Assembly: GCA_029945665.1 (NCBI GenBank)
Contig: JAQSCZ010000025.1
Coordinates: 1 to 40,603 of the forward strand
Length of the DNA stretch: 40,603 nt
Reading direction: 5' to 3'
Source: a bacterium
GTDB taxonomy: Bacteria > Bacteroidota > Bacteroidia > NS11-12g > UBA955
Part shown: one piece after another, positions 22,479 to 30,714 of the stretch
Layout: the number at the start of each line of letters is the position of its first letter
How positions within the stretch are numbered: position 1 is the stretch's first letter
Translations under genes and position numbers: made by a program
The notes under the pieces: model-generated
Seen by the model: only the letters and a program-made list of their open reading frames with translations
What the model was told of the DNA's origin: nothing
The model's database searches: none

Positions 22479-22778
22479 TTATTTACCAAAAAGCCCCATC
22501 AATCCTGGCATTCCACCTGCCATTGCGCCTACTTCGGCCATGTTTGCTTTTTCTGCATTCTCCAATGCTTTGTTAATGGTTTGAACCAAATGATCTTCTA
22601 ATTGAGTTTTATCACTCAATTTCGCCGCATCTATATGTATAGATAAAATTTTTCTGTTGCCGTTACAATCAACCGTGATGCCATTAATTGTTTCAGTAAT
22701 GGTAATGGCTTCGAGTTTATTTTTTAGCTCTTCTGCCTTTTTCTTCATTTCTAATATTTGTGAAATATTGCCTAACAT
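22479..22778 (-). CDS. YbaB/EbfC-family nucleoid-associated protein (99 aa)
   Basis: Small dimeric DNA-binding protein of the YbaB family. It has an N-terminal coiled helix (ISQILEMKKKAEELKNKLEAI), a central sheet with VDCNGNRKILSIHID, a C-terminal helix, and a Gly/Met-rich tail (GGMPGLMGLFGK) common in the family. Normal length. In many bacteria it lies beside dnaX and recR; here neither is present. It stands alone, 63 bp downstream-facing from the rhodanese-thioredoxin promoter region on the same strand. Confidence 0.92.
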   Translation of the reverse strand: MLGNISQILEMKKKAEELKNKLEAITITETINGITVDCNGNRKILSIHIDAAKLSDKTQLEDHLVQTINKALENAEKANMAEVGAMAGGMPGLMGLFGK

Positions 22779-23077
22779 GTTAATATAAAATAAGTTTACG
22801 AAATTAACAGAAATTTTTCTGCTTTTAAAATCCTTTTCCTAAATTACACGGCAAATTACACCAACTTTATCGAACAGTATGGCAACTCTATCGAAAGTAA
22901 AAACATGCTGTATCATACTTATACCAACCAAATGAGCAAGCATAAACCATTTACATTAGGTATCTATCCTTTCTTGTATCCAATGATAAATATCATGCAT
23001 TTAAATTAATTGACAACAACCTAAGATGCAAAAATAACAATCGGTATTGCAAAAAATATTAAATTTGGAACTTTAAT
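22779..23077. other. Divergent intergenic region with a long open frame and a promoter
   Basis: Between ybaB (minus) and the metalloprotein gene (plus). A plus-strand frame stays open from about 22793 to the TAA at 23007-23009 (about 70 codons). Its only early ATG is at 22905, giving a possible 34-residue product (MLYHTYTNQMSKHKPF...). It looks somewhat protein-like but has no recognisable family; it may be a gene relic or chance. TAAATTTG at 23060-23067 is the likely -7 element of the downstream gene. Confidence 0.4.
23060..23067 (+). promoter_or_regulatory. Predicted -7 promoter element TAAATTTG
   Basis: Fits TAnnTTTG; ends 10 nt before the ATG at 23078, so the leader of the metalloprotein-protease operon would be very short (or translation starts at the second Met, 23084). 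Confidence 0.55.
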
Positions 23078-24772
23078 ATGAAAATGAGAAAAATTGTTTT
23101 AATGTTTTTTGCTTTGTTATCACTCTCTATCAAAGCGCAAGTTTCTAAAACTGAAATAGCCAAACGACTAGAAGGCTATAAGGTAGTAAAGCTTACGGCA
23201 GATTTATCAGGATTAACGCCTTACCAAAAGCAAGGTCTTAGATACCTGCTCGAAGCGGCCAAAGTGATGGATGATTTATTTTACGAACAAAGTTATGCGC
23301 CTCGCGCAGTCATTGATTCTATAGAAGACAATAAAACAAGAGCGTTTGCACAAATAAATTATGGCCCGTGGGACCGCCTAAACGATTTAGAACCTTTTGT
23401 TAAAGGCATTGGTGCCAAACCAAAAGGATCTAATTTTTACCCTAAAGATATGCGACCAAGCGAATTTGATAGTTTACAAGATCCGAAAAAAAGAGATCCT
23501 TATACAGTGATAATTCGCGATGAAAACAACAAACTTAAAGTCGTTCCCTATTCAGAATACTACATGCAGCTGCAAATGGCAGCAGAATCTTTGCGAATGG
23601 CTGCAATGGCATTTGGTGACGATACCAGTTTTGCAAAATACTTACGACTGAGAGCTGAGGCATTAATCACCAATGATTATAACGCTAGTGATATTGCATG
23701 GCTCGATTTGAAAGACAATGCAATAGATATTATCATTGGCCCCATAGAAAATTATGAAGACCAGTTATACGGCATTAGGACTTCATTTGAAGCTTATGTT
23801 TTAATAAAAGACATGGCTTGGAGCAAGAAACTAGAAAAATATGTGCAATACTTACCTGAACTGCAAAAAGGATTGCCCGTAGACAAAAAATACAAATCCG
23901 AACAAGCTGGAAGCAGCAGTCAATTAAATGCGTATGATATTATATATTACGCTGGCGATTGCAATGCTGGTAGCAAAACCATTGCCGTAAATTTACCAAA
24001 CGACGAGAAATTACAACTTGAGAAAGGCACACGCAGAAGTCAGTTAAAAAACACCATTCGCGCCAAATATGAAAATATCATGGTGCCAATTGCCAAAGAA
24101 CTGATTGATACCGTGCAATTAAAACATATCACCTTCGATGCTTTCTTTTCTACCATCATGTTTCATGAAGTTTCACATGGTTTAGGTATTAAGAATACTG
24201 TCAATGGCAAAGGCACCGTAAAAGACGCATTAGGAGCCGACTACAGTGCGCTTGAAGAAGGCAAAGCAGATATATTAGGCCTATACATGATTACTCAATT
24301 GTATGATAAAAAAGTATTGAAAGAGGGTGAGTTGATGGACTATTATGTAACATTCATTGCTGGCATTTTTCGTTCCGTGCGATTCGGTGCGTCAAGCGCC
24401 CATGGCAAAGCCAATATGATTCGTTTTAATTATTTTAAAGAAAAAGGCGCCTTTACCAGAAATGATAAGACAGGACGTTATACTATCCATTTTGAAAAAA
24501 TGAAATTGGCCATGACTTCACTTTCGGCACTTATTTTGCAATTACAAGGTGATGGTGACGTGGATGGTGTCAAAAATCTTTTGAAAGAAAAAGGAACGAT
24601 CAATTCTGAACTACAAAAAGATCTAGATAAACTAAGTGCTAAAAATATACCTGTAGATATTATTTTCGAACAGGGTGCCGAAGTGCTTGGCTTAAGCACA
24701 TTTCCAAACGAACCGATACAACCACTAGAACCTAAAACATTGCCAAAACCACCATTTCCAATTATCCGATGA
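23078..24772 (+). CDS. M49-like (dipeptidyl-peptidase 3 family) zinc metalloprotein (564 aa)
   Basis: Signal peptide MKMRKIVLMFFALLSLSIKAQ, so exported. Predicted zinc site: HEVSH at 363-367 within FHEVSHGLGIKNTVNGKGTV, and the Glu-Glu-Gly-Lys-Ala-Asp block at 393-398 (ALEEGKADILGLYM) supplying the third ligand. This resembles the short branch of dipeptidyl-peptidase 3-like proteins, which have HExxH rather than the classic HExxxH of DPP III. It probably cleaves dipeptides from oligopeptides in the periplasm, but substrate is not shown. The stop overlaps the start of the S41 protease by 4 nt (ATGA), so the two proteases are co-translated. Confidence 0.8.
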   Translation: MKMRKIVLMFFALLSLSIKAQVSKTEIAKRLEGYKVVKLTADLSGLTPYQKQGLRYLLEAAKVMDDLFYEQSYAPRAVIDSIEDNKTRAFAQINYGPWDRLNDLEPFVKGIGAKPKGSNFYPKDMRPSEFDSLQDPKKRDPYTVIIRDENNKLKVVPYSEYYMQLQMAAESLRMAAMAFGDDTSFAKYLRLRAEALITNDYNASDIAWLDLKDNAIDIIIGPIENYEDQLYGIRTSFEAYVLIKDMAWSKKLEKYVQYLPELQKGLPVDKKYKSEQAGSSSQLNAYDIIYYAGDCNAGSKTIAVNLPNDEKLQLEKGTRRSQLKNTIRAKYENIMVPIAKELIDTVQLKHITFDAFFSTIMFHEVSHGLGIKNTVNGKGTVKDALGADYSALEEGKADILGLYMITQLYDKKVLKEGELMDYYVTFIAGIFRSVRFGASSAHGKANMIRFNYFKEKGAFTRNDKTGRYTIHFEKMKLAMTSLSALILQLQGDGDVDGVKNLLKEKGTINSELQKDLDKLSAKNIPVDIIFEQGAEVLGLSTFPNEPIQPLEPKTLPKPPFPIIR

Positions 24773-26853
24773 AAAAAATAAAATATAGCTTAATTCTCTT
24801 ACCGCTTAGTGTATTACTTACACTTGCTTTTTGTTTTAGAAAAAACCAACCCAACGAAAACCCTCTTTCCATTGCTGTACTTCAAGTTTTGGAAAATTAT
24901 CACTACGAACCTAGAGAGGTAAACGACGAATTCTCTGAAAAACTATTCGATTTATATGTTAAGCGCCTTGACAATAGTAAACGCTTTTTTTTAAAATCAG
25001 ATATGGATTCACTGTCGGTTTATAAACGCTTGTTAGATGATGAAGCCAAATCTGGAGAATACCAATATCTTGACGCTGCCAATAGAATGTATGCCCGCCG
25101 AGTGGATGTAATTTCAAAATGGTATGCTGAAATTCTATCTCAACCTTTCAACTTTAAAACAGATGAATATTTCGACTTTGATGAAGACCATTCTGAGTTT
25201 CTATCAAGTGATGCTGAATTGAAAGAATTTTGGCGCAAATCAATTAAACAACAGGTTCTTGAAAAATTAGCAGCTAAACTTAGCGCACAAGAAAAGGCTC
25301 AAACACGCAAAGACACCTTTGTTAAAATTAAACCTTACGACACCCTCGAAAGTATCGCTAGAAAAGAAGTTTTAAAAACACATACAGACTGGTTTAACAG
25401 ATTAAAAAAATTCGATAAAAAAGAAAAGTTGAATCTATATGTTAACTGTATCACCGAGTTATTCGACCCACACACCAATTATTTTCCTCCGAAAGATAAA
25501 GAAAATTTCGACATTAGAATGAGTGGTAAATTAGAAGGAATTGGCGCGCAATTGCAAGAAAAAGACGGATTCTTGAAAGTAGCTTCAATTGTACCTGGTT
25601 CTCCAAGTTACAAGCAGGGCGACTTAAAAGCGGGCGATATTATTTTAAAAGTAGCACAAGGTAGTAACGACCCTGTAGATGTTACGAACATGAAGATAGA
25701 TGACGCCATTCAATTAATAAGAGGAAAGAAAGGTACTGAAGTGCGTTTAACAGTTAAAAAACTGGACGAGAGTATTACCATTATTCCCATTGTTCGCGAT
25801 GTTGTTGTACTAGAAGATGGTTTTGCAAAATCGGCCATTGTAATGGACGGAGGCAAAAAATTCGGGTACATTAATCTACCTACATTTTATGTGGATATGA
25901 ACGATAGAAATGGTCGCTCTTGTGCGAAAGATATAGCCATTGAAATTGAAAAATTAAAAGAAGACAAAGTCGATGGTATTATTTTAGACCTTCGCAACAA
26001 TGGCGGTGGCTCTTTGGGCGATGTCATAGAAATGGGTGGTTTATTTATTAAAGATGGCCCTATAACCATGGTAAAAAGCAGAGGTGATAAAATTGAAATC
26101 TATGGCGATGAAGACAAAAGCGTACTTTACAGTGGACCGCTTACCATCATGGTTAACGAGAACAGTGCATCAGCGTCAGAAATTTTAGCCGCAGCAATGC
26201 AAGACTATCATAGAGCTGCTATTATTGGAACAACTACTTTTGGAAAAGGTACTGTGCAGCGTTTTATTGAATTAGATGATGCCTTTATGACACCTGAAAA
26301 TGAAAAATTGGGTGCACTAAAAATCACAATTCAAAAATTCTATAGAATTAATGGAGGAACTACACAATTAGCAGGTGTAACACCCGATATATTAATTCCA
26401 GACAGATACCGCTACATTGAATATGGCGAAAAAGACAGTGAACATCCACTTGGTGTCGACCTTATAAAAAAGGCGCCTTATAGCTATACCATTGATTACA
26501 CCAAACAAATTGCTAAGGCTAAAAAAAATAGCGACAAACGTATTGCGCAAAGTCAGATTTTTAATGAAATTGAACGTTTAGCCAAAAAAATTAAGACACA
26601 AAGTAAGCGCACCCATTTCACCTTAAATTTAGAAAAATATCAAGCAGAACAAATAGAAATGGAAGCTGATAACAAAGCATTTGACGAAAGTGTTAAAAAA
26701 ATAAAAGCAATGGATTATATCAATACAAGTTCAGACAACCAATTAATTGGAAAAGACACCTTAAAAATGAAGGTTAAAAACGATTGGAACAAAGCCTTTG
26801 AAAAAGATATTTATATCCAAGAGGCTGTTGAAGTATTGAAAGATTTAAAGTAA
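24769..26853 (+). CDS. C-terminal processing protease, S41 family Tsp/Prc type (694 aa)
   Basis: Periplasmic serine protease with an N-terminal membrane/signal segment (SLILLPLSVLLTLAFCF). A helical N-domain, a PDZ domain (about 255-330: GIGAQLQEKDGFLKVASIVPGSPSYK) and the S41 core (about 345-545) follow. The serine motif is NSASASE (465-471) and the catalytic lysine is Lys493 in TTTFGKGTVQ. A C-terminal domain as in long E. coli Prc-type enzymes (about 560-694) completes it; the length fits that subgroup. Degrades or trims proteins from their C-termini. Second gene of an operon with the M49-like metalloprotein; followed by a strong hairpin at 26875-26913. Confidence 0.95.
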   Translation: MKKIKYSLILLPLSVLLTLAFCFRKNQPNENPLSIAVLQVLENYHYEPREVNDEFSEKLFDLYVKRLDNSKRFFLKSDMDSLSVYKRLLDDEAKSGEYQYLDAANRMYARRVDVISKWYAEILSQPFNFKTDEYFDFDEDHSEFLSSDAELKEFWRKSIKQQVLEKLAAKLSAQEKAQTRKDTFVKIKPYDTLESIARKEVLKTHTDWFNRLKKFDKKEKLNLYVNCITELFDPHTNYFPPKDKENFDIRMSGKLEGIGAQLQEKDGFLKVASIVPGSPSYKQGDLKAGDIILKVAQGSNDPVDVTNMKIDDAIQLIRGKKGTEVRLTVKKLDESITIIPIVRDVVVLEDGFAKSAIVMDGGKKFGYINLPTFYVDMNDRNGRSCAKDIAIEIEKLKEDKVDGIILDLRNNGGGSLGDVIEMGGLFIKDGPITMVKSRGDKIEIYGDEDKSVLYSGPLTIMVNENSASASEILAAAMQDYHRAAIIGTTTFGKGTVQRFIELDDAFMTPENEKLGALKITIQKFYRINGGTTQLAGVTPDILIPDRYRYIEYGEKDSEHPLGVDLIKKAPYSYTIDYTKQIAKAKKNSDKRIAQSQIFNEIERLAKKIKTQSKRTHFTLNLEKYQAEQIEMEADNKAFDESVKKIKAMDYINTSSDNQLIGKDTLKMKVKNDWNKAFEKDIYIQEAVEVLKDLK

Positions 26854-26874
26854 TTTCCGAATAAAATAAAAATA

Positions 26875-26913
26875 AAACAGCAGTTCATTTAAACATAAAA
26901 TGAACTGCTGTTT
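26875..26913 (+). terminator. Hairpin terminator after the S41 protease
   Basis: 16-bp perfect stem: 26875-26890 pairs with 26898-26913 around the loop AAACATA. The trailing T run is short (TTT then GCATT), so termination may be partial. It ends 11 nt before the next ATG (26925), so it could also act as a 5' structure for the methyltransferase message. Confidence 0.75.
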
Positions 26914-26924
26914 GCATTAAAAAC

Positions 26925-27800
26925 ATGATAGAAGAAAAAATCCATTGGCCCGAATATGAATTATTAGATAGTGGCGACTTTGAAAAAATAGAGCGATTTG
27001 GCAACTATATTCTAATCCGTCCGGAGCCCCAAGCATTATGGCCAAAACAGCTAAATACTGCAGATTGGCAGAAATTGGCACACGCCCGATTTGAAAGAGA
27101 CAATACCAAAAAAAGTCACCGTGATAGCACCAACGAAAATGGTGGTTGGCAATACTTTAAAACAATGCCCAAGCAGTGGGAAATTAGTTATGCCCCCTTG
27201 GGTTTGAAATTAAAATTAAGTTGTACCTCATTTGGACATTTAGGTGTTTTTGTTGAACAAATAAGCAATTGGCATTTCATTGATGAACAAATAAAACGGA
27301 TCGGCAATCGACCAAAAGTTTTAAATTTATTTGCCTACACTGGCGCTGCAAGCATTGTTGCGGCAAATGCTGGTGCAGATGTTACGCATTTAGATGCTGT
27401 AAAAAATGTAGTAACCTGGGCCAACGAAAACAAACAATTATCCAATGCGCCTGACATCCGTTGGTTAGTAGAAGATGCCTTAAAATATGTTAAACGACAA
27501 GCCAATAAAGGCGCTATCTATCAAGGTATCATTATAGACCCCCCTGCCTATGGGCGTGGACCAACAGGAGAGAAATGGATACTCGAAGAAAATCTGAATG
27601 AGTTGGTACAATATTGCGCAGCAATTAGTGATAAAAATAATTCATTTGTCTTGTTAAATTTATACAGCATGGGCCTAAGTGGCACCATTGGTTGTAATTT
27701 AATTAAAGCGCACTATCAAAAAGAGGCTACTTGGGGTGAATGTTTAGTACCAAGTAAAAATGGTTTCGATTTGCCCCTTTGTACATGGGTGAGAGGGTAA
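26925..27800 (+). CDS. Class I SAM-dependent methyltransferase, RlmI/RlmK-like (291 aa)
   Basis: Probable rRNA cytosine methyltransferase-type protein. Motif I is VLNLFAYTGAASIVAANAGA (about 129-148), with the acidic HLDAVKN after it. Motif IV is IIIDPPAYGRGPTGEKW (about 204-220), a DPPxYGRG form characteristic of the RlmI-like family. The protein lacks the N-terminal PUA domain of E. coli RlmI but retains the preceding beta domain. Cytoplasmic. Single gene between the hairpin at 26875-26913 and the SGNH operon. Target nucleotide not determinable. Confidence 0.85.
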   Translation: MIEEKIHWPEYELLDSGDFEKIERFGNYILIRPEPQALWPKQLNTADWQKLAHARFERDNTKKSHRDSTNENGGWQYFKTMPKQWEISYAPLGLKLKLSCTSFGHLGVFVEQISNWHFIDEQIKRIGNRPKVLNLFAYTGAASIVAANAGADVTHLDAVKNVVTWANENKQLSNAPDIRWLVEDALKYVKRQANKGAIYQGIIIDPPAYGRGPTGEKWILEENLNELVQYCAAISDKNNSFVLLNLYSMGLSGTIGCNLIKAHYQKEATWGECLVPSKNGFDLPLCTWVRG

Positions 27801-27927
27801 GTAAATTTTTATTCTAACAACGGCCTTGTATTTAAGAAAACCAATATTTGAAAACATCCGTTAAATGGTTTAAACACTATGTTCAAAAAAATCCAAAAGC
27901 GCATCATAAAACCCTTTCATATTTCGT

Positions 27928-27935
27928 TACTTTTG
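27928..27935 (+). promoter_or_regulatory. Predicted -7 promoter element TACTTTTG of the SGNH-MBOAT operon
   Basis: Fits TAnnTTTG; predicted start near 27941, 31 nt before the ATG at 27972. Confidence 0.6.
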
Positions 27936-27971
27936 CAAACTCCATAACCTTTTTGAAATAAAAGCAAAAAA

Positions 27972-29417
27972 ATGAAGCCCATCAAAGTATTAATATTCTT
28001 AGTTGCCTGCCTGCTTACACTTGGCGTTATTTCATTATTTTTTCCTGTCGATGGCATAAGTTATGGCGATGGAAAAAAAATCAGTTTCCCGAATCTCAAA
28101 ACTGTTATCTCGCCAAAAATTGATTCAACAGCTATTTTTGCGGAACAGAAGAAAACGGAGGATAACAGAAGCCTGGTAGAAAAAAAAGAAGCCATTCTTA
28201 AAAAAGTACACCGCTCCTCGGCAGATACCTTATTGCTAATGCAGGTAGATGCCATTGAAAGTCCAGCCCGTTTTTATTTTGCCAATGACGACCGAAAAGT
28301 AATGGATCAATTTTTTGAAGCTTTAGAAAATTCAAGACGAGACAATACCACTTTTCGCATCATACACTATGGCGACTCGCAAATAGAAATGGATCGTATC
28401 AGCAGTCATATTCGCGAGCAATTGCAGCGCACCTACGGCGGCAGTGGCATGGGCTTATTGCCCGCCATGGAAGTTACACCCAAATACACAGTCTCCGAAG
28501 AAATTGCAGGTGCTTGGGTGCGTAAATTAGCCTTTGGTACTGAAGATGGCCGGGCGAAACACAACCGTTATGGACCAATGGCCTACTTCTGCCAAAAACA
28601 AAGTGATGTAGCTAGTGTTGTAATTACCGCCAGAGAGAATACATCCTTTAAAAATAAAAATTTCAAAACTTGCAAAGTTGTTGTGGGCAGTATAACAAAA
28701 CCCCTTGAAATTAGCATAGCGGCCAATGGCAAAACAATCGGCACACAAACTTTACAAGCATCTACTACAGAGCAATTAGCAATATTTAATGTTGATAGTA
28801 CCAATGGTAAAATAGGATTGAAATTCAATGGGGCCAATGCAGATATTTTAGGTATTGCATTGGATGGCGATGGTGGTATTTGTGTTGATAATGTGCCTAT
28901 GCGCGGATGTTCGGGTACAATTTTTAAAAGAATTAATGCTGAAACATTGCGTAAAACCTATAGTTTATTGGGTGTAAAGATGTTGATTTTACAATTTGGA
29001 GGAAATGCCCTTCCAGGTATGAAATCAAAAGGGAGTGCAGATGCTTATGGTAAAAAATTCTTAGAAGAATTAAAATATTTAAAGTCTGTTGATCCAAATC
29101 TAATTTTATTTGTAATCGGTCCGGCCGATATGAGTATTAAAGTCAATGGTACTTTCCAAACCCATCCATATTTAGAAAATGTGCGTGATGCTCTAAAAGC
29201 TGCTACACTTCAAGCAGGCGGGGTATTTTGGGACATGTACGAAGCCATGGGTGGCAATGGCAGCATGGTTACATGGGTTAAAGCAAAGCCTAGTCTGGGT
29301 TCGCCAGATTATATACACTATACCCAAAAAGGTGCCGTGAAAATCTCAGAGATATTTTACAGCTCCTTAATGAAAGAATACGAAATGTTTAAATTAAGAA
29401 AAACGATCGGCACCTAA
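27972..29417 (+). CDS. SGNH/GDSL-family hydrolase, surface glycan acylation type (481 aa)
   Basis: N-terminal membrane anchor or signal (VLIFLVACLLTLGVISLFF), Lys-rich linker, then an SGNH esterase/acyltransferase domain. Block I is HYGDSQIEMD with Ser136, the later LQFGGNALPG carries the Gly/Asn, and Asp446-Tyr-Ile-His449 is the DxxH catalytic pair. This is the arrangement of AlgJ/AlgX- and OAT-like periplasmic acyl-transfer partners. It is followed 16 nt later by a second SGNH gene and then an MBOAT gene, so it probably helps O-acetylate a cell-wall or surface polysaccharide rather than act as a lipase. Confidence 0.8.
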   Translation: MKPIKVLIFLVACLLTLGVISLFFPVDGISYGDGKKISFPNLKTVISPKIDSTAIFAEQKKTEDNRSLVEKKEAILKKVHRSSADTLLLMQVDAIESPARFYFANDDRKVMDQFFEALENSRRDNTTFRIIHYGDSQIEMDRISSHIREQLQRTYGGSGMGLLPAMEVTPKYTVSEEIAGAWVRKLAFGTEDGRAKHNRYGPMAYFCQKQSDVASVVITARENTSFKNKNFKTCKVVVGSITKPLEISIAANGKTIGTQTLQASTTEQLAIFNVDSTNGKIGLKFNGANADILGIALDGDGGICVDNVPMRGCSGTIFKRINAETLRKTYSLLGVKMLILQFGGNALPGMKSKGSADAYGKKFLEELKYLKSVDPNLILFVIGPADMSIKVNGTFQTHPYLENVRDALKAATLQAGGVFWDMYEAMGGNGSMVTWVKAKPSLGSPDYIHYTQKGAVKISEIFYSSLMKEYEMFKLRKTIGT

Positions 29418-29433
29418 ATCTCCAAAAATTATA

Positions 29434-30714
29434 TTGCGTTATTTTAAATTATATCTCCTCTCCTTTATTTGCCTCAGCAATTTAATGTTATGTAATGGTC
29501 AGGATGGAGCGGTAAATTTAGACCGTTATCCATTTGTCAACTATGATTTAAATGAGGTAAAATTTTACAAAGACAGTCTCGACTTTTACGGTTTTTTTAG
29601 AAAGCTAGACAAGTTAGTAACCACCGGTAAAGGCAAAATAAACATTGTTCACTTTGGTGGCTCGCATGTTCAAGCTGATATTTGGACTGGAAAACTTCGT
29701 GAAAATTTCAATGAATTCTTGAATCAAAAGCAAACCTCGAGAGGTTGGATTTATCCTTTTAAATTGGGATTTAAGAGCAATAACAATCCTGCAAATTATG
29801 GTTTCGATTGGACTGGCAGATGGGAAGGTTGCAGAGCCGTAAACTCCTACTGCATTGGCAATATTGGCATGAATGCGATTACCACCACGACCCACGATTC
29901 TGATGCTTCATTCGGCGTAATTATGAAACCAGATGGCAAAACAGATTATGTATTCGATCGCATCAAAGTTTTTTATGACAATCACCATCAAAGTTTTCAA
30001 GTGGTGCTCGACTCACCGTATTTAGCCAAGCAAATTATTGATAACAAAGAAGCTGGTTATAGAGAGTTTATCTTTGAAGAGCCAATGCGTCAAGTAAAAT
30101 TCAAATGCATTAAGACAGATTCACTTCAAAATATTTTTACACTTTATGGTCTGTTCTGCGATTTAGATGCACCTGGTATTAATTACAATGCCATGGGAGC
30201 CAATGGCGCTTCGGTGCCTACCTATCTCAAATGCAATATGCTCGAAAGAGAAATTGCAGAATTAAAACCTGATTTGGTTATTTTTTCAATCGGAATTAAC
30301 GATGCCTTTGCCCCCGATTTTTGTCAATCTTGTTTTGAACACAATTATGAAGAACTCATTAAAAGAATTAAAAGGGTAGCACCCAATGCTGCGATCCTTT
30401 TTACAACCAATACAGACAGTTATAAAAAAAATCGCAAGGGCAAATTCTATCAAAACATTACAGGTTTGGATGTCAAGGATGCGATGCAAAACTTGGCTAC
30501 GCGTTATAATGGTGGCGTTTGGGATTTATTCTCTATCATGGGTGGTCTAGGTAGTATCGAATTTTGGGCGCGTAATGGCATGGCTTCTAACCGCGACCGT
30601 GTTCACCTTTCTGCCAGAGGTTACCGATTGCTAGGGGATTTAATGTTTGTAGCATTTATGAGAAAGTATGAAGAATATTTAAAACTTCCTGTTTCAAAAA
30701 TAAAACATGATTGA
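29434..30714 (+). CDS. Second SGNH/GDSL-family protein of the acylation operon (426 aa)
   Basis: Starts with TTG at 29434; no ATG or GTG gives a complete signal peptide, while the TTG gives MRYFKLYLLSFICLSNLMLCNGQ. The SGNH block I is VHFGGSHVQADIW (Ser in GGSH instead of GDS, so the usual Asp is replaced by Gly). Block III is FSIGINDAF and the final pair is DRVHLSARGYRLLGD (DxxH). Closely related in design to the preceding gene. Ends 8 nt inside the MBOAT gene. The altered GDS motif may mean changed catalysis or a binding role. Confidence 0.8.
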   Translation: MRYFKLYLLSFICLSNLMLCNGQDGAVNLDRYPFVNYDLNEVKFYKDSLDFYGFFRKLDKLVTTGKGKINIVHFGGSHVQADIWTGKLRENFNEFLNQKQTSRGWIYPFKLGFKSNNNPANYGFDWTGRWEGCRAVNSYCIGNIGMNAITTTTHDSDASFGVIMKPDGKTDYVFDRIKVFYDNHHQSFQVVLDSPYLAKQIIDNKEAGYREFIFEEPMRQVKFKCIKTDSLQNIFTLYGLFCDLDAPGINYNAMGANGASVPTYLKCNMLEREIAELKPDLVIFSIGINDAFAPDFCQSCFEHNYEELIKRIKRVAPNAAILFTTNTDSYKKNRKGKFYQNITGLDVKDAMQNLATRYNGGVWDLFSIMGGLGSIEFWARNGMASNRDRVHLSARGYRLLGDLMFVAFMRKYEEYLKLPVSKIKHD

